Shown here in pieces: positions 28,164 through 36,762 of a DNA stretch of 64,000 nucleotides. A program made the position numbers and the translations under genes. Below the pieces are notes generated by a model. That model saw nothing but the letters and a program-made list of their open reading frames with translations, made no database searches and was not told the origin of the DNA. Each line of letters opens with the position of its first letter. Positions within the stretch are counted from its first letter, which is position 1. Source of the DNA: FEN-1297 sp963843605 (GTDB taxonomy: Bacteria; Bacteroidota; Ignavibacteria; Ignavibacteriales; Ignavibacteriaceae); the NCBI GenBank assembly GCA_963843605.1, contig CAWJLA010000004.1, positions 248,001 to 312,000 of the forward strand, read 5' to 3'.

Positions 28164-29792
28164 TCACATTCTTTCCGGAGCGTTAACTCCCAGAATGGTT
28201 AAACCGTTCTTAATGACTACCTTGGTTGCCAGAGCAAGCGCAACTCTGGCTTCTGCTAATTTCTTTTCGGTACCTAAAATTCTGCAAAAAGTATAGAACT
28301 TATGAAACGAGGCAGCTAATTCTTCGAGGTAAGCACAAATTCTGTGAGGTTCGTAAAACTCGGCGCTTAATAAAACTTCGTCTTGAAATCTGTGGAGTTT
28401 TCTCAGAAGCTGCTGTTCTTCGGGTGCCGTGAGAAGCTCCAGATTTTCAACAGATTCCTTTAAACTTTCCTTCTCAATCATTTTAAGTATTGAACATATC
28501 CTAGCATGCGCATACTGAAGATAAAATACCGGGTTTTCATCCGACTGTTTTTTAGCAAGCGACAGATCAAAATTCATATGGGTCGAAATGTTTCGCATAT
28601 TAAAAAAGTAACGAACTACATCGCTGCCTACTTCGTCTTCAAGCTGATCCAGAGTAATATAATTTGCTTTGCGTGTTGACATCTTAACCACTTCCCCGCC
28701 GTCCATTATAGTTACAAACTGATGAATAAGTACTTTTATTTTATCGGAGTCGTAACCCAGCGCCCGAAGTCCGGCCAGCACATCGGGATAAGTCGCATTA
28801 TGATCCGATCCGAAAATGTCTATCATCAGATCGTAACCGCGTTCGAATTTAGTAATATGATAAGCGATATCGGGCAGTCTGTACGTCGGTTCCCCGGTTG
28901 ATTTAACTATAACCTTGTCCTGATCGTTACCGAGTTCCGTAAGCTTAAGCCACAGTGCGCCGTCTTTTTCGTATGCTAGTTCTTTCTCTTTGAATGCAGC
29001 TATAGCCGAATTTATCTTGCCTTCTTTGTATAACGAATTCTCATTATAAAATATTTTATGCATTATACCGAGTCTCTCGAGCGAAGATTTTATATCTTTG
29101 AATATTTCGCTTTCGGCTTTATCCTTAAATTTGCCTTCGGCTGATTCATTAGTAAGTCCGTCTCCGAATTCATTCAGAAGGCTTTGTGCAATATCTTTTA
29201 TATATTCGCCCTGATAATAATCTGCAGGGAAGTCTATTTTATTTCCGAGCAATTCCTGGTATCTGAGTCTTACAGAATCGCCCAGAACACGCATCTGTCT
29301 GCCGGCGTTATTAAAATAATATTCTCTGTCTACGGAATAGCCGGCCCATTCGAGTAAATTGGCAATTGTATCGCCGTACACTGCATTTCGTCCGTGTCCT
29401 ACCGTAAGCGGCCCGGTAGGGTTTGCGGAAACAAATTCCACGTTAGCGCGCCTTCCGTTATATTTTTCGGATTTACCGTATCTTTCTCCGCCATCAAGAA
29501 TTTCGGAAGTAATACCGGCAATAAAATCGTTGGTGAAAAAGAAATTTATAAATCCCGGTCCCGCAATTTCCGTTTTCCCGATTATCTTATTATCCATATT
29601 CAGATTTGTGATAATTTCTTCCGCTATATCCCTTGGTTTTCTTTTCAGCTGTTTTGTTAAAAGCATTGCCGCATTAGAGGAAAGATCGCCGTGTGTTTCA
29701 ATTTTCGGTACGTCAAAATTTATATTAATATCTTTAAGATAAACCAGCTTTTCCGAAGCAACTTTGAATAAAGAGTATAGGTATTCTTTCAA
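28164..29792 (-). CDS. argS: Arginyl-tRNA synthetase
   Basis: 542 residues from the proposed TTG start at 29790-29792, which has GGAA 6 bases upstream. The next possible ATG, at 29903, would overlap rsfS by 80 bases and add a basic, non-conserved N-terminus. Class I motifs are ANPTGPLTVGHGRNAVYGD (the HIGH equivalent) and VKMSTRKANYITLD (the KMSK region). The N-terminal Add-1-like domain (ETHGDLSSNAAMLL) and the C-terminal DALR anticodon domain end in GVNAPERM. It charges tRNA-Arg; a tRNA-Arg(CCG) gene lies at 53542. It is downstream of rsfS. Confidence 0.95.
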   Translation of the reverse strand: MKEYLYSLFKVASEKLVYLKDININFDVPKIETHGDLSSNAAMLLTKQLKRKPRDIAEEIITNLNMDNKIIGKTEIAGPGFINFFFTNDFIAGITSEILDGGERYGKSEKYNGRRANVEFVSANPTGPLTVGHGRNAVYGDTIANLLEWAGYSVDREYYFNNAGRQMRVLGDSVRLRYQELLGNKIDFPADYYQGEYIKDIAQSLLNEFGDGLTNESAEGKFKDKAESEIFKDIKSSLERLGIMHKIFYNENSLYKEGKINSAIAAFKEKELAYEKDGALWLKLTELGNDQDKVIVKSTGEPTYRLPDIAYHITKFERGYDLMIDIFGSDHNATYPDVLAGLRALGYDSDKIKVLIHQFVTIMDGGEVVKMSTRKANYITLDQLEDEVGSDVVRYFFNMRNISTHMNFDLSLAKKQSDENPVFYLQYAHARICSILKMIEKESLKESVENLELLTAPEEQQLLRKLHRFQDEVLLSAEFYEPHRICAYLEELAASFHKFYTFCRILGTEKKLAEARVALALATKVVIKNGLTILGVNAPERM

Positions 29793-29823
29793 TTTTATTC
29801 CGGTATTTTTTTTGTAAAAAATA

Positions 29824-30234
29824 TTATTGAGATTTTTCTTTTTTGGGTCTGCCGGGTTTTCTTTTTGCCGGTATTTTCGGAAAAAGAACGGGATCTTCGG
29901 CAATTGTTATATCGGCGTCGCCCCATAGTTTTTCCAGGTTATAAAATTCTCGAGCATCTTTTTTAAAGACATGCACCACCACGTCAACATAATCTAGCAA
30001 TACCCATTGCAGAGCCCGGTATCCTTCCTTATGCCAAACCTTAATGCCTTCGTCCCTTAAATTCTTTTCGACCTCATCGGCAATGGCTTTTACCTGAGGT
30101 TCGGAATCCGCAGAACAAATTATAAAATAATCCGACATTGTTGTTAATTTTTTAAGGTCCATGATTTTTACGTCGAAGCCCTTTTTATTGAAGATTAACC
30201 CGGTAATCTTGTTCGTCAATTCTATTGATTCCAA
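29824..30234 (-). CDS. rsfS: Ribosomal silencing factor RsfS
   Basis: 136 residues, starting at TTG with AAAGGA 7 bases upstream. Family segments are MSDYFIICSADSEPQVKAIADEV, YRALQWVLLDYVDVVVHVF and REFYNLEKLWGDA. RsfS binds ribosomal protein uL14 and blocks joining of the subunits in starvation. The last 13 residues form a basic KRKPGRPKKEKSQ tail, longer than in many homologues and AT-hook-like. It is 10 bases downstream of the LytR_C gene, forming a unit with it and argS. Confidence 0.93.
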   Translation of the reverse strand: MESIELTNKITGLIFNKKGFDVKIMDLKKLTTMSDYFIICSADSEPQVKAIADEVEKNLRDEGIKVWHKEGYRALQWVLLDYVDVVVHVFKKDAREFYNLEKLWGDADITIAEDPVLFPKIPAKRKPGRPKKEKSQ

Positions 30235-30244
30235 TAGTATTCCT

Positions 30245-30736
30245 TTATTTATTTTGATATGGTTTTAAATTATAAAAATCTTTTCCGACCACAATAGAAA
30301 CATCCAGAAAATAATTTTCGTTTATCTGCTGAATTACATTTTTTCTGTTAATTCCCAGGGCATCGGCTACTTTATACGCATTTGCCGAATTTCCGGTTCG
30401 GTCTATCACTATTGTTTTTTCAACGTCATATGAAATATAATTCCCCATCTGCACAACGTCAAAGTGATTTGATCTCAGATACTCTGTAAATTTATCGGCA
30501 ATACCTTCTATGCCGCAGCCGTTTAGCACTTCAACCTGAATTTCAGAATGAGCTTTTTTATTTGCGGCGGTATCCGGAGAGCCCGAAGGCGCCGCTATTT
30601 TCCGGTATAATGAATAAGACATATATGCCACAATAACCGCAAGCAGTACGATTATAATATTAAAAACGAAATTTGTCGATGAGGCTTTTGCTGGACTATT
30701 ATCCGGTAGATTATTGGATTGGGATTTATCCTTCAC
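30245..30736 (-). CDS. LytR C-terminal domain (LytR_C) membrane protein
   Basis: 163 residues, starting at GTG. A disordered polar N-terminus is followed by one membrane helix (about residues 23-44) and a LytR_C domain with IQVEVLNGCGIEGIADKFTEYL, NYISYDVEKTIVIDR and SIVVGKDFYNL. In LytR-CpsA-Psr proteins this domain accompanies the wall-polymer ligase, which is absent here. It is therefore an accessory envelope protein of unknown role, with the domain on the periplasmic side. It lies immediately upstream of rsfS, a common order in this group. Confidence 0.85.
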   Translation of the reverse strand: MKDKSQSNNLPDNSPAKASSTNFVFNIIIVLLAVIVAYMSYSLYRKIAAPSGSPDTAANKKAHSEIQVEVLNGCGIEGIADKFTEYLRSNHFDVVQMGNYISYDVEKTIVIDRTGNSANAYKVADALGINRKNVIQQINENYFLDVSIVVGKDFYNLKPYQNK

Positions 30737-30783
30737 TTATTCTCGCTTTAATCCGTCAAAAGAAAAAATTGATATCAGGTAAT

Positions 30784-31293
30784 TTATTTTTTGCCCATAA
30801 ACGGATTTACTTCATCAAAGCCGCTGTAAAAATTATTATAATATCCTCCGTAATATGAGTAAGGCGAATAATACGAATACGGCATATTACTGTACTGAAC
30901 CGATATTGTTACGTCCTTCCATGGCTGATAATTTATAGCAGCTCTGTTTATATAAAAACCGTTTATGCTTTTTTGGAAATCACTCCCCAGGGTGCTGTAA
31001 GGAGAAGTTACAACGCTTGCATCCAGTTGAAGATTTAAGCTGTTGGATAACTTTAATGCCATGCTGTTGGTGTACATACCCAGCGCCATACCTTGGGATC
31101 CGGAAGTTGAGTATGACATGCTGTAAGATTGCTTCATAATAAAATTATCGGAATTTAAAAAACCGAACAATGAGCCCGTGGGTTTTGCCATTATCCCGTC
31201 TCTTATGTCGCTGCTCGAAGTCCCCGAATCTTTAAACTGAGCAAATGCGGTTAACGAGAAGCCCAAAAAGAATATTATCAACAGCTTTTTCAT
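30784..31293 (-). CDS. Exported protein of unknown function
   Basis: 169 residues from the ATG at 31293, with GGAT 8 bases upstream. A longer TTG-started reading to 31305 is less likely. The signal peptide MKKLLIIFFLGFSLTAFA is clear. The mature part is Ser/Met/Tyr-rich (MALGMYTNSMALKLSNSLN, YSYYSPYSYYGGYYNNFYSG) with beta-strand periodicity, suggesting a small outer-membrane-associated protein. I do not recognise a family. It is next to the LytR_C gene in the same direction, 47 bases apart. Confidence 0.7.
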   Translation of the reverse strand: MKKLLIIFFLGFSLTAFAQFKDSGTSSSDIRDGIMAKPTGSLFGFLNSDNFIMKQSYSMSYSTSGSQGMALGMYTNSMALKLSNSLNLQLDASVVTSPYSTLGSDFQKSINGFYINRAAINYQPWKDVTISVQYSNMPYSYYSPYSYYGGYYNNFYSGFDEVNPFMGKK

Positions 31294-31384
31294 AACATTA
31301 TCCAATAATTTGCCTTAATATTATAAAAATCAGGCAACAAAATCAATGAATTATATTTCCCGATACGGTCCATGGTCGCGAAAA

Positions 31385-31741
31385 TTACAATATTTTAGTG
31401 ACCTTGTTAGATTTATTCACCAGCACAACCTTCGGTTTATGACTGCGTGCTTCTTCCTCGCTCATCTGAGAATATGCAATTATAATTACTTCGTCGCCTA
31501 CGGCTCCCAGTCTCGCAGCAGGGCCGTTAAGGCAGATCATCCCGCTTCCTGCTTCACCTACCAGAGTATAGGTCTCGAGTCTGCTTCCCGAATTTACGTT
31601 GACTACCTGTACTTTTTCATGAGGCAATATATCCGCAGCATCAAGCAGATCCTTATCTATAGTAATACTTCCCTCATAATATAACTCGGCCATTGTAACC
31701 GTTGCACGGTGTATTTTAGCCCTGAACATTTCTCTATTCAT
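31385..31741 (-). CDS. panD: Aspartate 1-decarboxylase
   Basis: 118 residues, the full family length. The self-cleavage site Gly24-Ser25 lies in YYEGSITID; cleavage creates the pyruvoyl cofactor. RAKIHRATVT, NVNSGSRLETYTL, LNGPAARLGAVGDEVIIIAY and the C-terminal PKVVLVN strand are typical. It makes beta-alanine for pantothenate and coenzyme A. No other pantothenate gene is adjacent. Its 5' end diverges from the trp operon. Confidence 0.95.
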   Translation of the reverse strand: MNREMFRAKIHRATVTMAELYYEGSITIDKDLLDAADILPHEKVQVVNVNSGSRLETYTLVGEAGSGMICLNGPAARLGAVGDEVIIIAYSQMSEEEARSHKPKVVLVNKSNKVTKIL

Positions 31742-31860
31742 CAGTATAACACAATATTTTTTAGTTATTAAATATACTTAGATTTAGCCCACACTTTCAA
31801 GGCAGCAATCAGTAGTGATTAATGTCTCCCGGCTTAACGGCAAAGAGCGAAAATTGATTT

Positions 31861-31985
31861 TTTCTCTGTGTAACTCAGTGTATACTCCGTGGAACTCTGT
31901 GATCCCGACTCCCCGTAAGGCAGATTACTCCTAATTATGGATAAACCCCGCTAAAGCAAAAAGATTAGCACTGAGTTTCACTGAG
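31861..31985. repeat. Degenerate CTCTGTG repeat, inverted pair (copy 2)
   Basis: 31861-31905 carries CTCTGTGTAA, CTCAGTGTAT, CTCCGTGGAA and CTCTGTGATC units in a row. 31968-31985 carries the opposite orientation (CACTGAGTTTCACTGAG). Same plan as the copy at 27301. The surrounding gene-free stretch 31742-32077, between panD and the trp promoter, shows nothing else recognisable. Confidence 0.65.
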
Positions 31986-32077
31986 GGAATTTTTACTTGC
32001 GTTTATTGGCGCTCTTTGCGGTTCATCATTATTCAGTCTACGTTGAATAATATTTTTAACTTATTTTCCTTCGTCAC

Positions 32078-32107
32078 TTGACAAAATAAAAAAGTATGGT
32101 ATATTTG
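32078..32107 (+). promoter_or_regulatory. trp operon promoter
   Basis: TTGACA (32078-32083) is followed after 16 bases by TATATTTG (32100-32107), an exact match to the Bacteroidota -7 element TAnnTTTG. Transcription would start near 32112-32115, so the leader-peptide ATG at 32119 would sit only a few bases from the 5' end, with no room for a Shine-Dalgarno. Confidence 0.65.
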
Positions 32108-32118
32108 CATCAACAATT

Positions 32119-32217
32119 ATGAAAAACAACACCGGAACATATTATAACACGTCTTCCAACTTGAACCAAAATTCTTGGTGGTGGTGGTATAGTGTAAAAA
32201 ATAATATGTCCCAGTGA
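32119..32217 (+). CDS. trpL: trp operon leader peptide (four tandem Trp codons)
   Basis: A 32-residue frame starts ATG AAA AAC AAC and ends TGA at 32215-32217. It carries four consecutive TGG codons at 32176-32187, followed by a Tyr codon (NSWWWWYSVKNNMSQ). It lies between a strong promoter and an intrinsic terminator just ahead of trpE, which is the classical position of an attenuator peptide. Ribosome stalling at the Trp codons would sense charged tRNA-Trp. It has no ribosome-binding site and is probably translated leaderless or nearly so. Confidence 0.92.
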   Translation: MKNNTGTYYNTSSNLNQNSWWWWYSVKNNMSQ

Positions 32218-32285
32218 TCTAGAGATTTATTTTATTAACTATAAAAACCCTTCTCAGACAAACTGGGAAGGGTTTTTTGTTTTTA
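32209..32285 (+). promoter_or_regulatory. trp attenuator: antiterminator and intrinsic terminator
   Basis: Terminator: AAAACCCTTCTCAG (32244-32257) pairs with CTGGGAAGGGTTTT (32263-32276), 14 base pairs with one G-U, a 5-base loop, and T-rich sequence through 32285. Antiterminator: TCCCAGT (32209-32215), overlapping the leader stop codon, is perfectly complementary to ACTGGGA (32262-32268), which belongs to the terminator's 3' arm. A ribosome stalled at the Trp codons leaves TCCCAGT free, so the terminator is blocked. A ribosome that reaches the TGA covers it, and the terminator can form. Confidence 0.85.
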
Positions 32286-32294
32286 GGCGGTAAT

Positions 32295-33767
32295 ATGAAT
32301 TTTGAAACATTTAAAAAGTTATCCGGGAAATACAATCTGATCCCGGTTTATGAAGTTATAACGGCCGATCTTCTTACGCCTGTGCTGGCTTACCTGAAAA
32401 TAAGAAAGAACGGCGCGCAAAGTTTCCTGCTTGAATCGGTTGAGGGCTCCGCCAATATGGCAAGGTATTCGTTTATCGGTAAAGATCCCGAAGAGGTATT
32501 TTCAAATACCGGGATGAAAATAACTGTAAACCGGAACGGAGTAAAAGAGACAATCGAAAAAAATATTTTCGAGTACATAAGAGAAGATATCCGCAGATAT
32601 AATCAACCCAAAATAGAACAGCTGCCCGATTTTACCGGCGGCATTGTGGGGTATCTGGGCTACGAGAATATTGGATTAATTGAGAAAGTTATAAAATTCA
32701 GTTCTCAAAGTTTCAACCCCGACTCGATATTCGGAGTTTATAATACCGTGATGGCCTTCGATCATTTCAAACATCAAATAATTTTAATAACAAACGTAAA
32801 AATCGCATCCGGAATAAATCTGGAAGAAGCATATTCCAAAGCCAAATCCCTTTTAGCCTCGCTGAAGAATGAATTGAAAAGTCCGGTGGATTATTCATCC
32901 GACTTTAAATTAGCCGGAGAGGTACAAGAAGAGTTTGAGCCGGAAGAATTTTATTCACAGGTTGAAGCGGGTAAGAAACATATTACCGAGGGCGATATTT
33001 TCCAAATTGTTTTGTCAAAAAGGTTTTCTTCCGGATACAGCGGCGACCCGCTTAATGTTTACCGCTCTTTGAGAATAATAAATCCATCGCCTTATATGTA
33101 TTACCTGGAATTCGATGATAACTTAACCATAATCGGAACGTCACCCGAGGATCTTTTAAAAGTAAAAAACGGCAAGGCGCAGGTACTGCCAATAGCCGGA
33201 ACTAGAAAACGAGGAAAGACGCAGAAGGAAGACCTGGATCTGGAACTCAATATGATAAACGACCCGAAGGAACTTGCAGAGCATACCATGCTTGTCGATC
33301 TCGGAAGGAACGATCTCGGCAGAGTTTGTCAGTACGGATCGGTAATGGTTCTGGAAAGTATGAAAGTACAGAAGTATTCGCACGTTATGCATATGGTATC
33401 TAAAGTTGAAGGAAAGGTTGCTAAAGACAAAGATTCTATCGATGCACTTATGTCTTGTTTTCCCGCTGGCACCGTTTCCGGAGCGCCTAAAATAAGGGCT
33501 ATTCAGCTTATTGATGAATATGAAAAACATGAAAGAAATATTTACGCCGGTGCGGTGGGATACTTCGACTTTTCCGGGAATCTTGATATGTGCATTGCGA
33601 TCAGAACTTTGTACGCAAAGCAAAATACCATTTTCTGGCAGGCCGGTGCCGGTATTGTTGCAGACAGCAGGCCGGAGCTTGAAGCCAAAGAAATAAGAAA
33701 TAAATCGGCCGCCATGATAAATGCTTTAAAATATGCAGAGGTTATAGATGAAAATTCTGGTAATTGA
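32295..33767 (+). CDS. trpE: Anthranilate synthase component I
   Basis: 490 residues from the ATG at 32295, just after AGGCGG; an upstream in-frame reading at 32277 lies in the attenuator. The feedback-site motif LLESVEGSANMARYSFIG is near the N-terminus. The chorismate-binding domain has the ITEGDIFQIVLSKRF, DPKELAEHTMLVDLGRNDLGR and CFPAGTVSGAPKIRA segments. With TrpG it makes anthranilate from chorismate and glutamine. It overlaps trpG by 20 bases, favouring equal synthesis of the two subunits. It is controlled by the upstream attenuator. Confidence 0.97.
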   Translation: MNFETFKKLSGKYNLIPVYEVITADLLTPVLAYLKIRKNGAQSFLLESVEGSANMARYSFIGKDPEEVFSNTGMKITVNRNGVKETIEKNIFEYIREDIRRYNQPKIEQLPDFTGGIVGYLGYENIGLIEKVIKFSSQSFNPDSIFGVYNTVMAFDHFKHQIILITNVKIASGINLEEAYSKAKSLLASLKNELKSPVDYSSDFKLAGEVQEEFEPEEFYSQVEAGKKHITEGDIFQIVLSKRFSSGYSGDPLNVYRSLRIINPSPYMYYLEFDDNLTIIGTSPEDLLKVKNGKAQVLPIAGTRKRGKTQKEDLDLELNMINDPKELAEHTMLVDLGRNDLGRVCQYGSVMVLESMKVQKYSHVMHMVSKVEGKVAKDKDSIDALMSCFPAGTVSGAPKIRAIQLIDEYEKHERNIYAGAVGYFDFSGNLDMCIAIRTLYAKQNTIFWQAGAGIVADSRPELEAKEIRNKSAAMINALKYAEVIDENSGN

Positions 33768-34314
33768 TAATTACGATTCGTTCACTTACAATCTTGTTCA
33801 GCTTCTGGGCAGGTACGAAGACAATATAATCGTAAAAAGAAACGATAAGATTTCCGAGAAGGAAATATCCGGGATGAAACCGGACAGGATTCTGATTTCG
33901 CCGGGACCGGGGAGACCGGAAGATGCGAATGTGTCGGTAACAGCCATTGAAAAATTCGGAGATAAAATTCCTATACTCGGCGTCTGCCTCGGCCATCAGG
34001 TTATAGGAATGGTTTACGGCGCGGATGTTATTAAAGCCCCTGTCTTAATGCACGGAAAAACTTCGGTCATCTTTCACGACGGAAAAACCATTTATAAAGG
34101 TATTGAACAGGGATTCGATGCTACCAGATACCATTCGCTGATTGTCGACGGCAACACCGTCAACGGCGAACTTGAAATATCGGCCCGCACACAAGACGGA
34201 CTGGTAATGGGAATAAGGCATAAAAAATATGATGTCGAGGGTATTCAGTTCCACCCTGAGTCTATTTTAACTAAAGAAGGATTTAACATTATAAGGAATT
34301 GGTTAAAGAAATGA
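33748..34314 (+). CDS. trpG: Anthranilate synthase component II (glutamine amidotransferase)
   Basis: 188 residues. Class I glutamine amidotransferase triad: Cys in LGVCLGHQVIG, and His and Glu in IQFHPES. The opening LVIDNYDSFTYNLVQLLG and ISPGPGRPEDA are typical of TrpG/PabA. It supplies ammonia from glutamine to TrpE. The position between trpE and trpD favours TrpG, though such subunits sometimes also serve p-aminobenzoate synthesis. It overlaps trpE by 20 bases and trpD by 4 bases (ATGA). Confidence 0.96.
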   Translation: MKILVIDNYDSFTYNLVQLLGRYEDNIIVKRNDKISEKEISGMKPDRILISPGPGRPEDANVSVTAIEKFGDKIPILGVCLGHQVIGMVYGADVIKAPVLMHGKTSVIFHDGKTIYKGIEQGFDATRYHSLIVDGNTVNGELEISARTQDGLVMGIRHKKYDVEGIQFHPESILTKEGFNIIRNWLKK

Positions 34315-35336
34315 TAAAAGAATATTTACAACAGGTTATAGATAAAGAGAATTTATCATTCACCGATGCATATAATGCAATGGATGAAATTATGAACGGT
34401 GAGGTAAATAATTCTCATCTTGCGGGCTTTCTGGTTGCTCTGAAATCAAAAGGTGAAACTGCGGCCGAGGTTGCTGGCTTTGCGAAAGCGATGCAGGAAA
34501 AAAGTATTCCGGTTAACTGCGATGACGAAAACGTTATCGACGTATGCGGCACCGGAGGAGATAATTCAGGAAGTTTTAACATATCCACAGCTACGGCATT
34601 TACAGCCGCAGGCGCAGGTGTTAAAGTAGCAAAACACGGCAACAGATCAATTTCGAGTAAAAGCGGCAGCGCCGATGTTCTGCAGGCGCTCGGAGTGAAT
34701 ATTAATCTTACCAGGCAACAGTCGGAAAAAGCTCTGAACAAAATCGGTATCACTTTTTTATTCGCGCCCCTTTATCATCCGGCTATGAAATACGCGGCTC
34801 CGGTAAGGAAAGAACTAGGTATGAAAACGGTTTTTAACATGCTGGGCCCGCTCACAAATCCGGCAAGAGTTAAGAAACAAATTATCGGAACATTTAATTT
34901 AAAAGCCGCACGTATAATGGCGGAGGCCGCAAAGTATCTGAATCTGGAAAAGGTCTGCTTCGTCTGCGGAACGGATAAATACGACGAAATATATTTAGGC
35001 GATCTTACGGAAGTTCACGAATACAACTACGGTGAAGAAATAAAAGTTTATACTCTATCCAATGAAAGTTTCGGCTATCCGCTTATAAATAACGAGGACA
35101 TCAAAGGTGATTCTCCCGAAGTTAATGCTAAAATTATTCTGGATGTGTTTCAAAACTATAATAAAAACGGCGCGTTCCATACAATAACGGCAAACACTGC
35201 TGTGGCGCTTTATTCGGCAGGATACTCGGATGATCTGCGCGTATGCCTAAAAGCCGCGGAAGATTCCATACTGAGCGGAGCGGCAATGGCTAAATTGAAC
35301 GAACTAAAAACATTCAGCAATTCATTCGCAAATTAA
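34311..35336 (+). CDS. trpD: Anthranilate phosphoribosyltransferase
   Basis: 341 residues from the ATG at 34311, which overlaps the trpG stop as ATGA. PRPP and metal motifs are DVCGTGGDNSGSFNISTA, KHGNRSISSKSGSADVLQALG and FAPLYHPAMKYAAPVRKELG. It joins anthranilate to PRPP. 21 bases separate it from trpC. Confidence 0.97.
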   Translation: MIKEYLQQVIDKENLSFTDAYNAMDEIMNGEVNNSHLAGFLVALKSKGETAAEVAGFAKAMQEKSIPVNCDDENVIDVCGTGGDNSGSFNISTATAFTAAGAGVKVAKHGNRSISSKSGSADVLQALGVNINLTRQQSEKALNKIGITFLFAPLYHPAMKYAAPVRKELGMKTVFNMLGPLTNPARVKKQIIGTFNLKAARIMAEAAKYLNLEKVCFVCGTDKYDEIYLGDLTEVHEYNYGEEIKVYTLSNESFGYPLINNEDIKGDSPEVNAKIILDVFQNYNKNGAFHTITANTAVALYSAGYSDDLRVCLKAAEDSILSGAAMAKLNELKTFSNSFAN

Positions 35337-35357
35337 ATTTTTCAGGATGCCTAAAAC

Positions 35358-36152
35358 ATGACGATTCTAGACGAAATACTGACGGTAAAAAAAGAAGAAG
35401 TCTCCGTATTGAAGAAAAAATATTCAATTAATTCTTTTAAAGACGCCGAATATTTTGAAATGGCTCCGATTAGTTTTACAGCCGGCGTAAAAAAGAATTT
35501 TAATGTTTCAATCATAGCGGAAATAAAAAAGGCCAGTCCGTCAAAAGGTTTAATAAAAGAAGATTTCAATCATTTGAAAATTGCCGGGGATTATTTTAAA
35601 GCCGGCGTAGATGCAGTATCTGTTTTAACCGATGAAAAATTCTTCCTCGGAAACATAACCTTCCTTAAAGACATTGCAAAAATAAAAGAGGTGCCCCTTT
35701 TAAGAAAAGATTTTATCATCGATGAATATCAGGTATTCGAAGCAAAGGCAAACGGAGCGGATATAATATTATTAATATGCGAAGCATTATCGAAGATGCA
35801 GATTAATGAACTGTCGCATGCCGCAGCCGAGAGCGGACTTGAAGTGCTGCTGGAGCTTCATTCATCGGACCAGATTGGAAAAATAGATTTCGGAATAAAT
35901 AAAATAATCGGCGTAAATAACCGTAATCTGAAAACTTTTAACGTCGATTTGAATACAACAGCGGAATTATCCGGTTTGCTCGGCAATGACGTTATACTTG
36001 TTTCGGAAAGCGGCATCGGTAAAAAAGAAGATCTGGATTTTTTAAAGTCCTCGGGTATAGACGCTGTACTGGTAGGAGAGCATTTAATGCGTTCCGAAAA
36101 AATAAAATCGAAAGTTGCGGAACTAAAAAGCTGGTGCGTAAATGAAAGTTAA
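35358..36152 (+). CDS. trpC: Indole-3-glycerol phosphate synthase
   Basis: 264 residues, TIM barrel. Signature segments are SIIAEIKKASPSKGLIKEDF (catalytic Lys), VSVLTDEKFFLGN, LLRKDFIIDEYQ, IIGVNNRNLKTF and LVSESGI. It closes the indole ring from CdRP. It is a separate protein from TrpF, unlike the fusion in enterobacteria. The start overlaps nothing, and its end overlaps the trpF start by 11 bases. Confidence 0.97.
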   Translation: MTILDEILTVKKEEVSVLKKKYSINSFKDAEYFEMAPISFTAGVKKNFNVSIIAEIKKASPSKGLIKEDFNHLKIAGDYFKAGVDAVSVLTDEKFFLGNITFLKDIAKIKEVPLLRKDFIIDEYQVFEAKANGADIILLICEALSKMQINELSHAAAESGLEVLLELHSSDQIGKIDFGINKIIGVNNRNLKTFNVDLNTTAELSGLLGNDVILVSESGIGKKEDLDFLKSSGIDAVLVGEHLMRSEKIKSKVAELKSWCVNES

Positions 36153-36762
36153 GATATGCGGAATAACTAACCCGGAGGATGCGCTGTTGTGTCAACAATG
36201 CGGGGCCGATGCGCTTGGTTTTATTTTTTATAAAAACAGCAAGAGATTTATCCGACCGGAGAAAGCTGCGGAAATTATCAAATCGCTCTCCCCGTTTATT
36301 ATGAAGGTCGGAGTTTTTGTTGACGAAGAAATTTCGGAGATAAACAGAATCGTATCTTTGGCAGGATTAAATACTGTACAGTTTCATACCGAGAAGAAGT
36401 CGCAAGCGTTTCTTGAGATAAAAATCCCGGTAATCAGAGCTTACAGAATAAAAGAAGACTTTGACTTTATGGCGCTACACAATTCTCAGTCGCAATATTT
36501 TCTTCTGGACGCATATTCCGATAAAGAGTACGGCGGCACGGGAAAAAAATTTAATTGGAACTTAATACCGGAGGACTTAAAACATAGAATTATTTTAGCT
36601 GGCGGCATTTCAACCGATGAGCTGGATGAAATTTTCAGCAATATTCAACCTGCCGCTATCGATCTTTCATCGTCTCTCGAAAAGGAACCGGGCAAGAAGG
36701 ATATTAATAAAGTAACCGAATTTTTTAAAAAGTTTAATTCGCTGAAGGAAGAAAAATGTTAG
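36142..36762 (+). CDS. trpF: Phosphoribosylanthranilate isomerase
   Basis: 206 residues. Features are VKICGITNPEDAL with the catalytic Cys, ALGFIFYKNSKRFI, VGVFVDE, TVQFHTE, LLDAYSDKEYGGTGKKFNW and ILAGGIS. It performs the Amadori rearrangement of PRA to CdRP. The start lies within the end of trpC, and its last 7 bases overlap aroF. Confidence 0.96.
   Translation: MKVKICGITNPEDALLCQQCGADALGFIFYKNSKRFIRPEKAAEIIKSLSPFIMKVGVFVDEEISEINRIVSLAGLNTVQFHTEKKSQAFLEIKIPVIRAYRIKEDFDFMALHNSQSQYFLLDAYSDKEYGGTGKKFNWNLIPEDLKHRIILAGGISTDELDEIFSNIQPAAIDLSSSLEKEPGKKDINKVTEFFKKFNSLKEEKC

Noticed and set aside
27301..31985. CTCTGTG repeats as a CRISPR array
   Set aside because: The units are degenerate, about 10 bases, without regular spacers, and occur in inverted pairs; there are no cas genes in the window.
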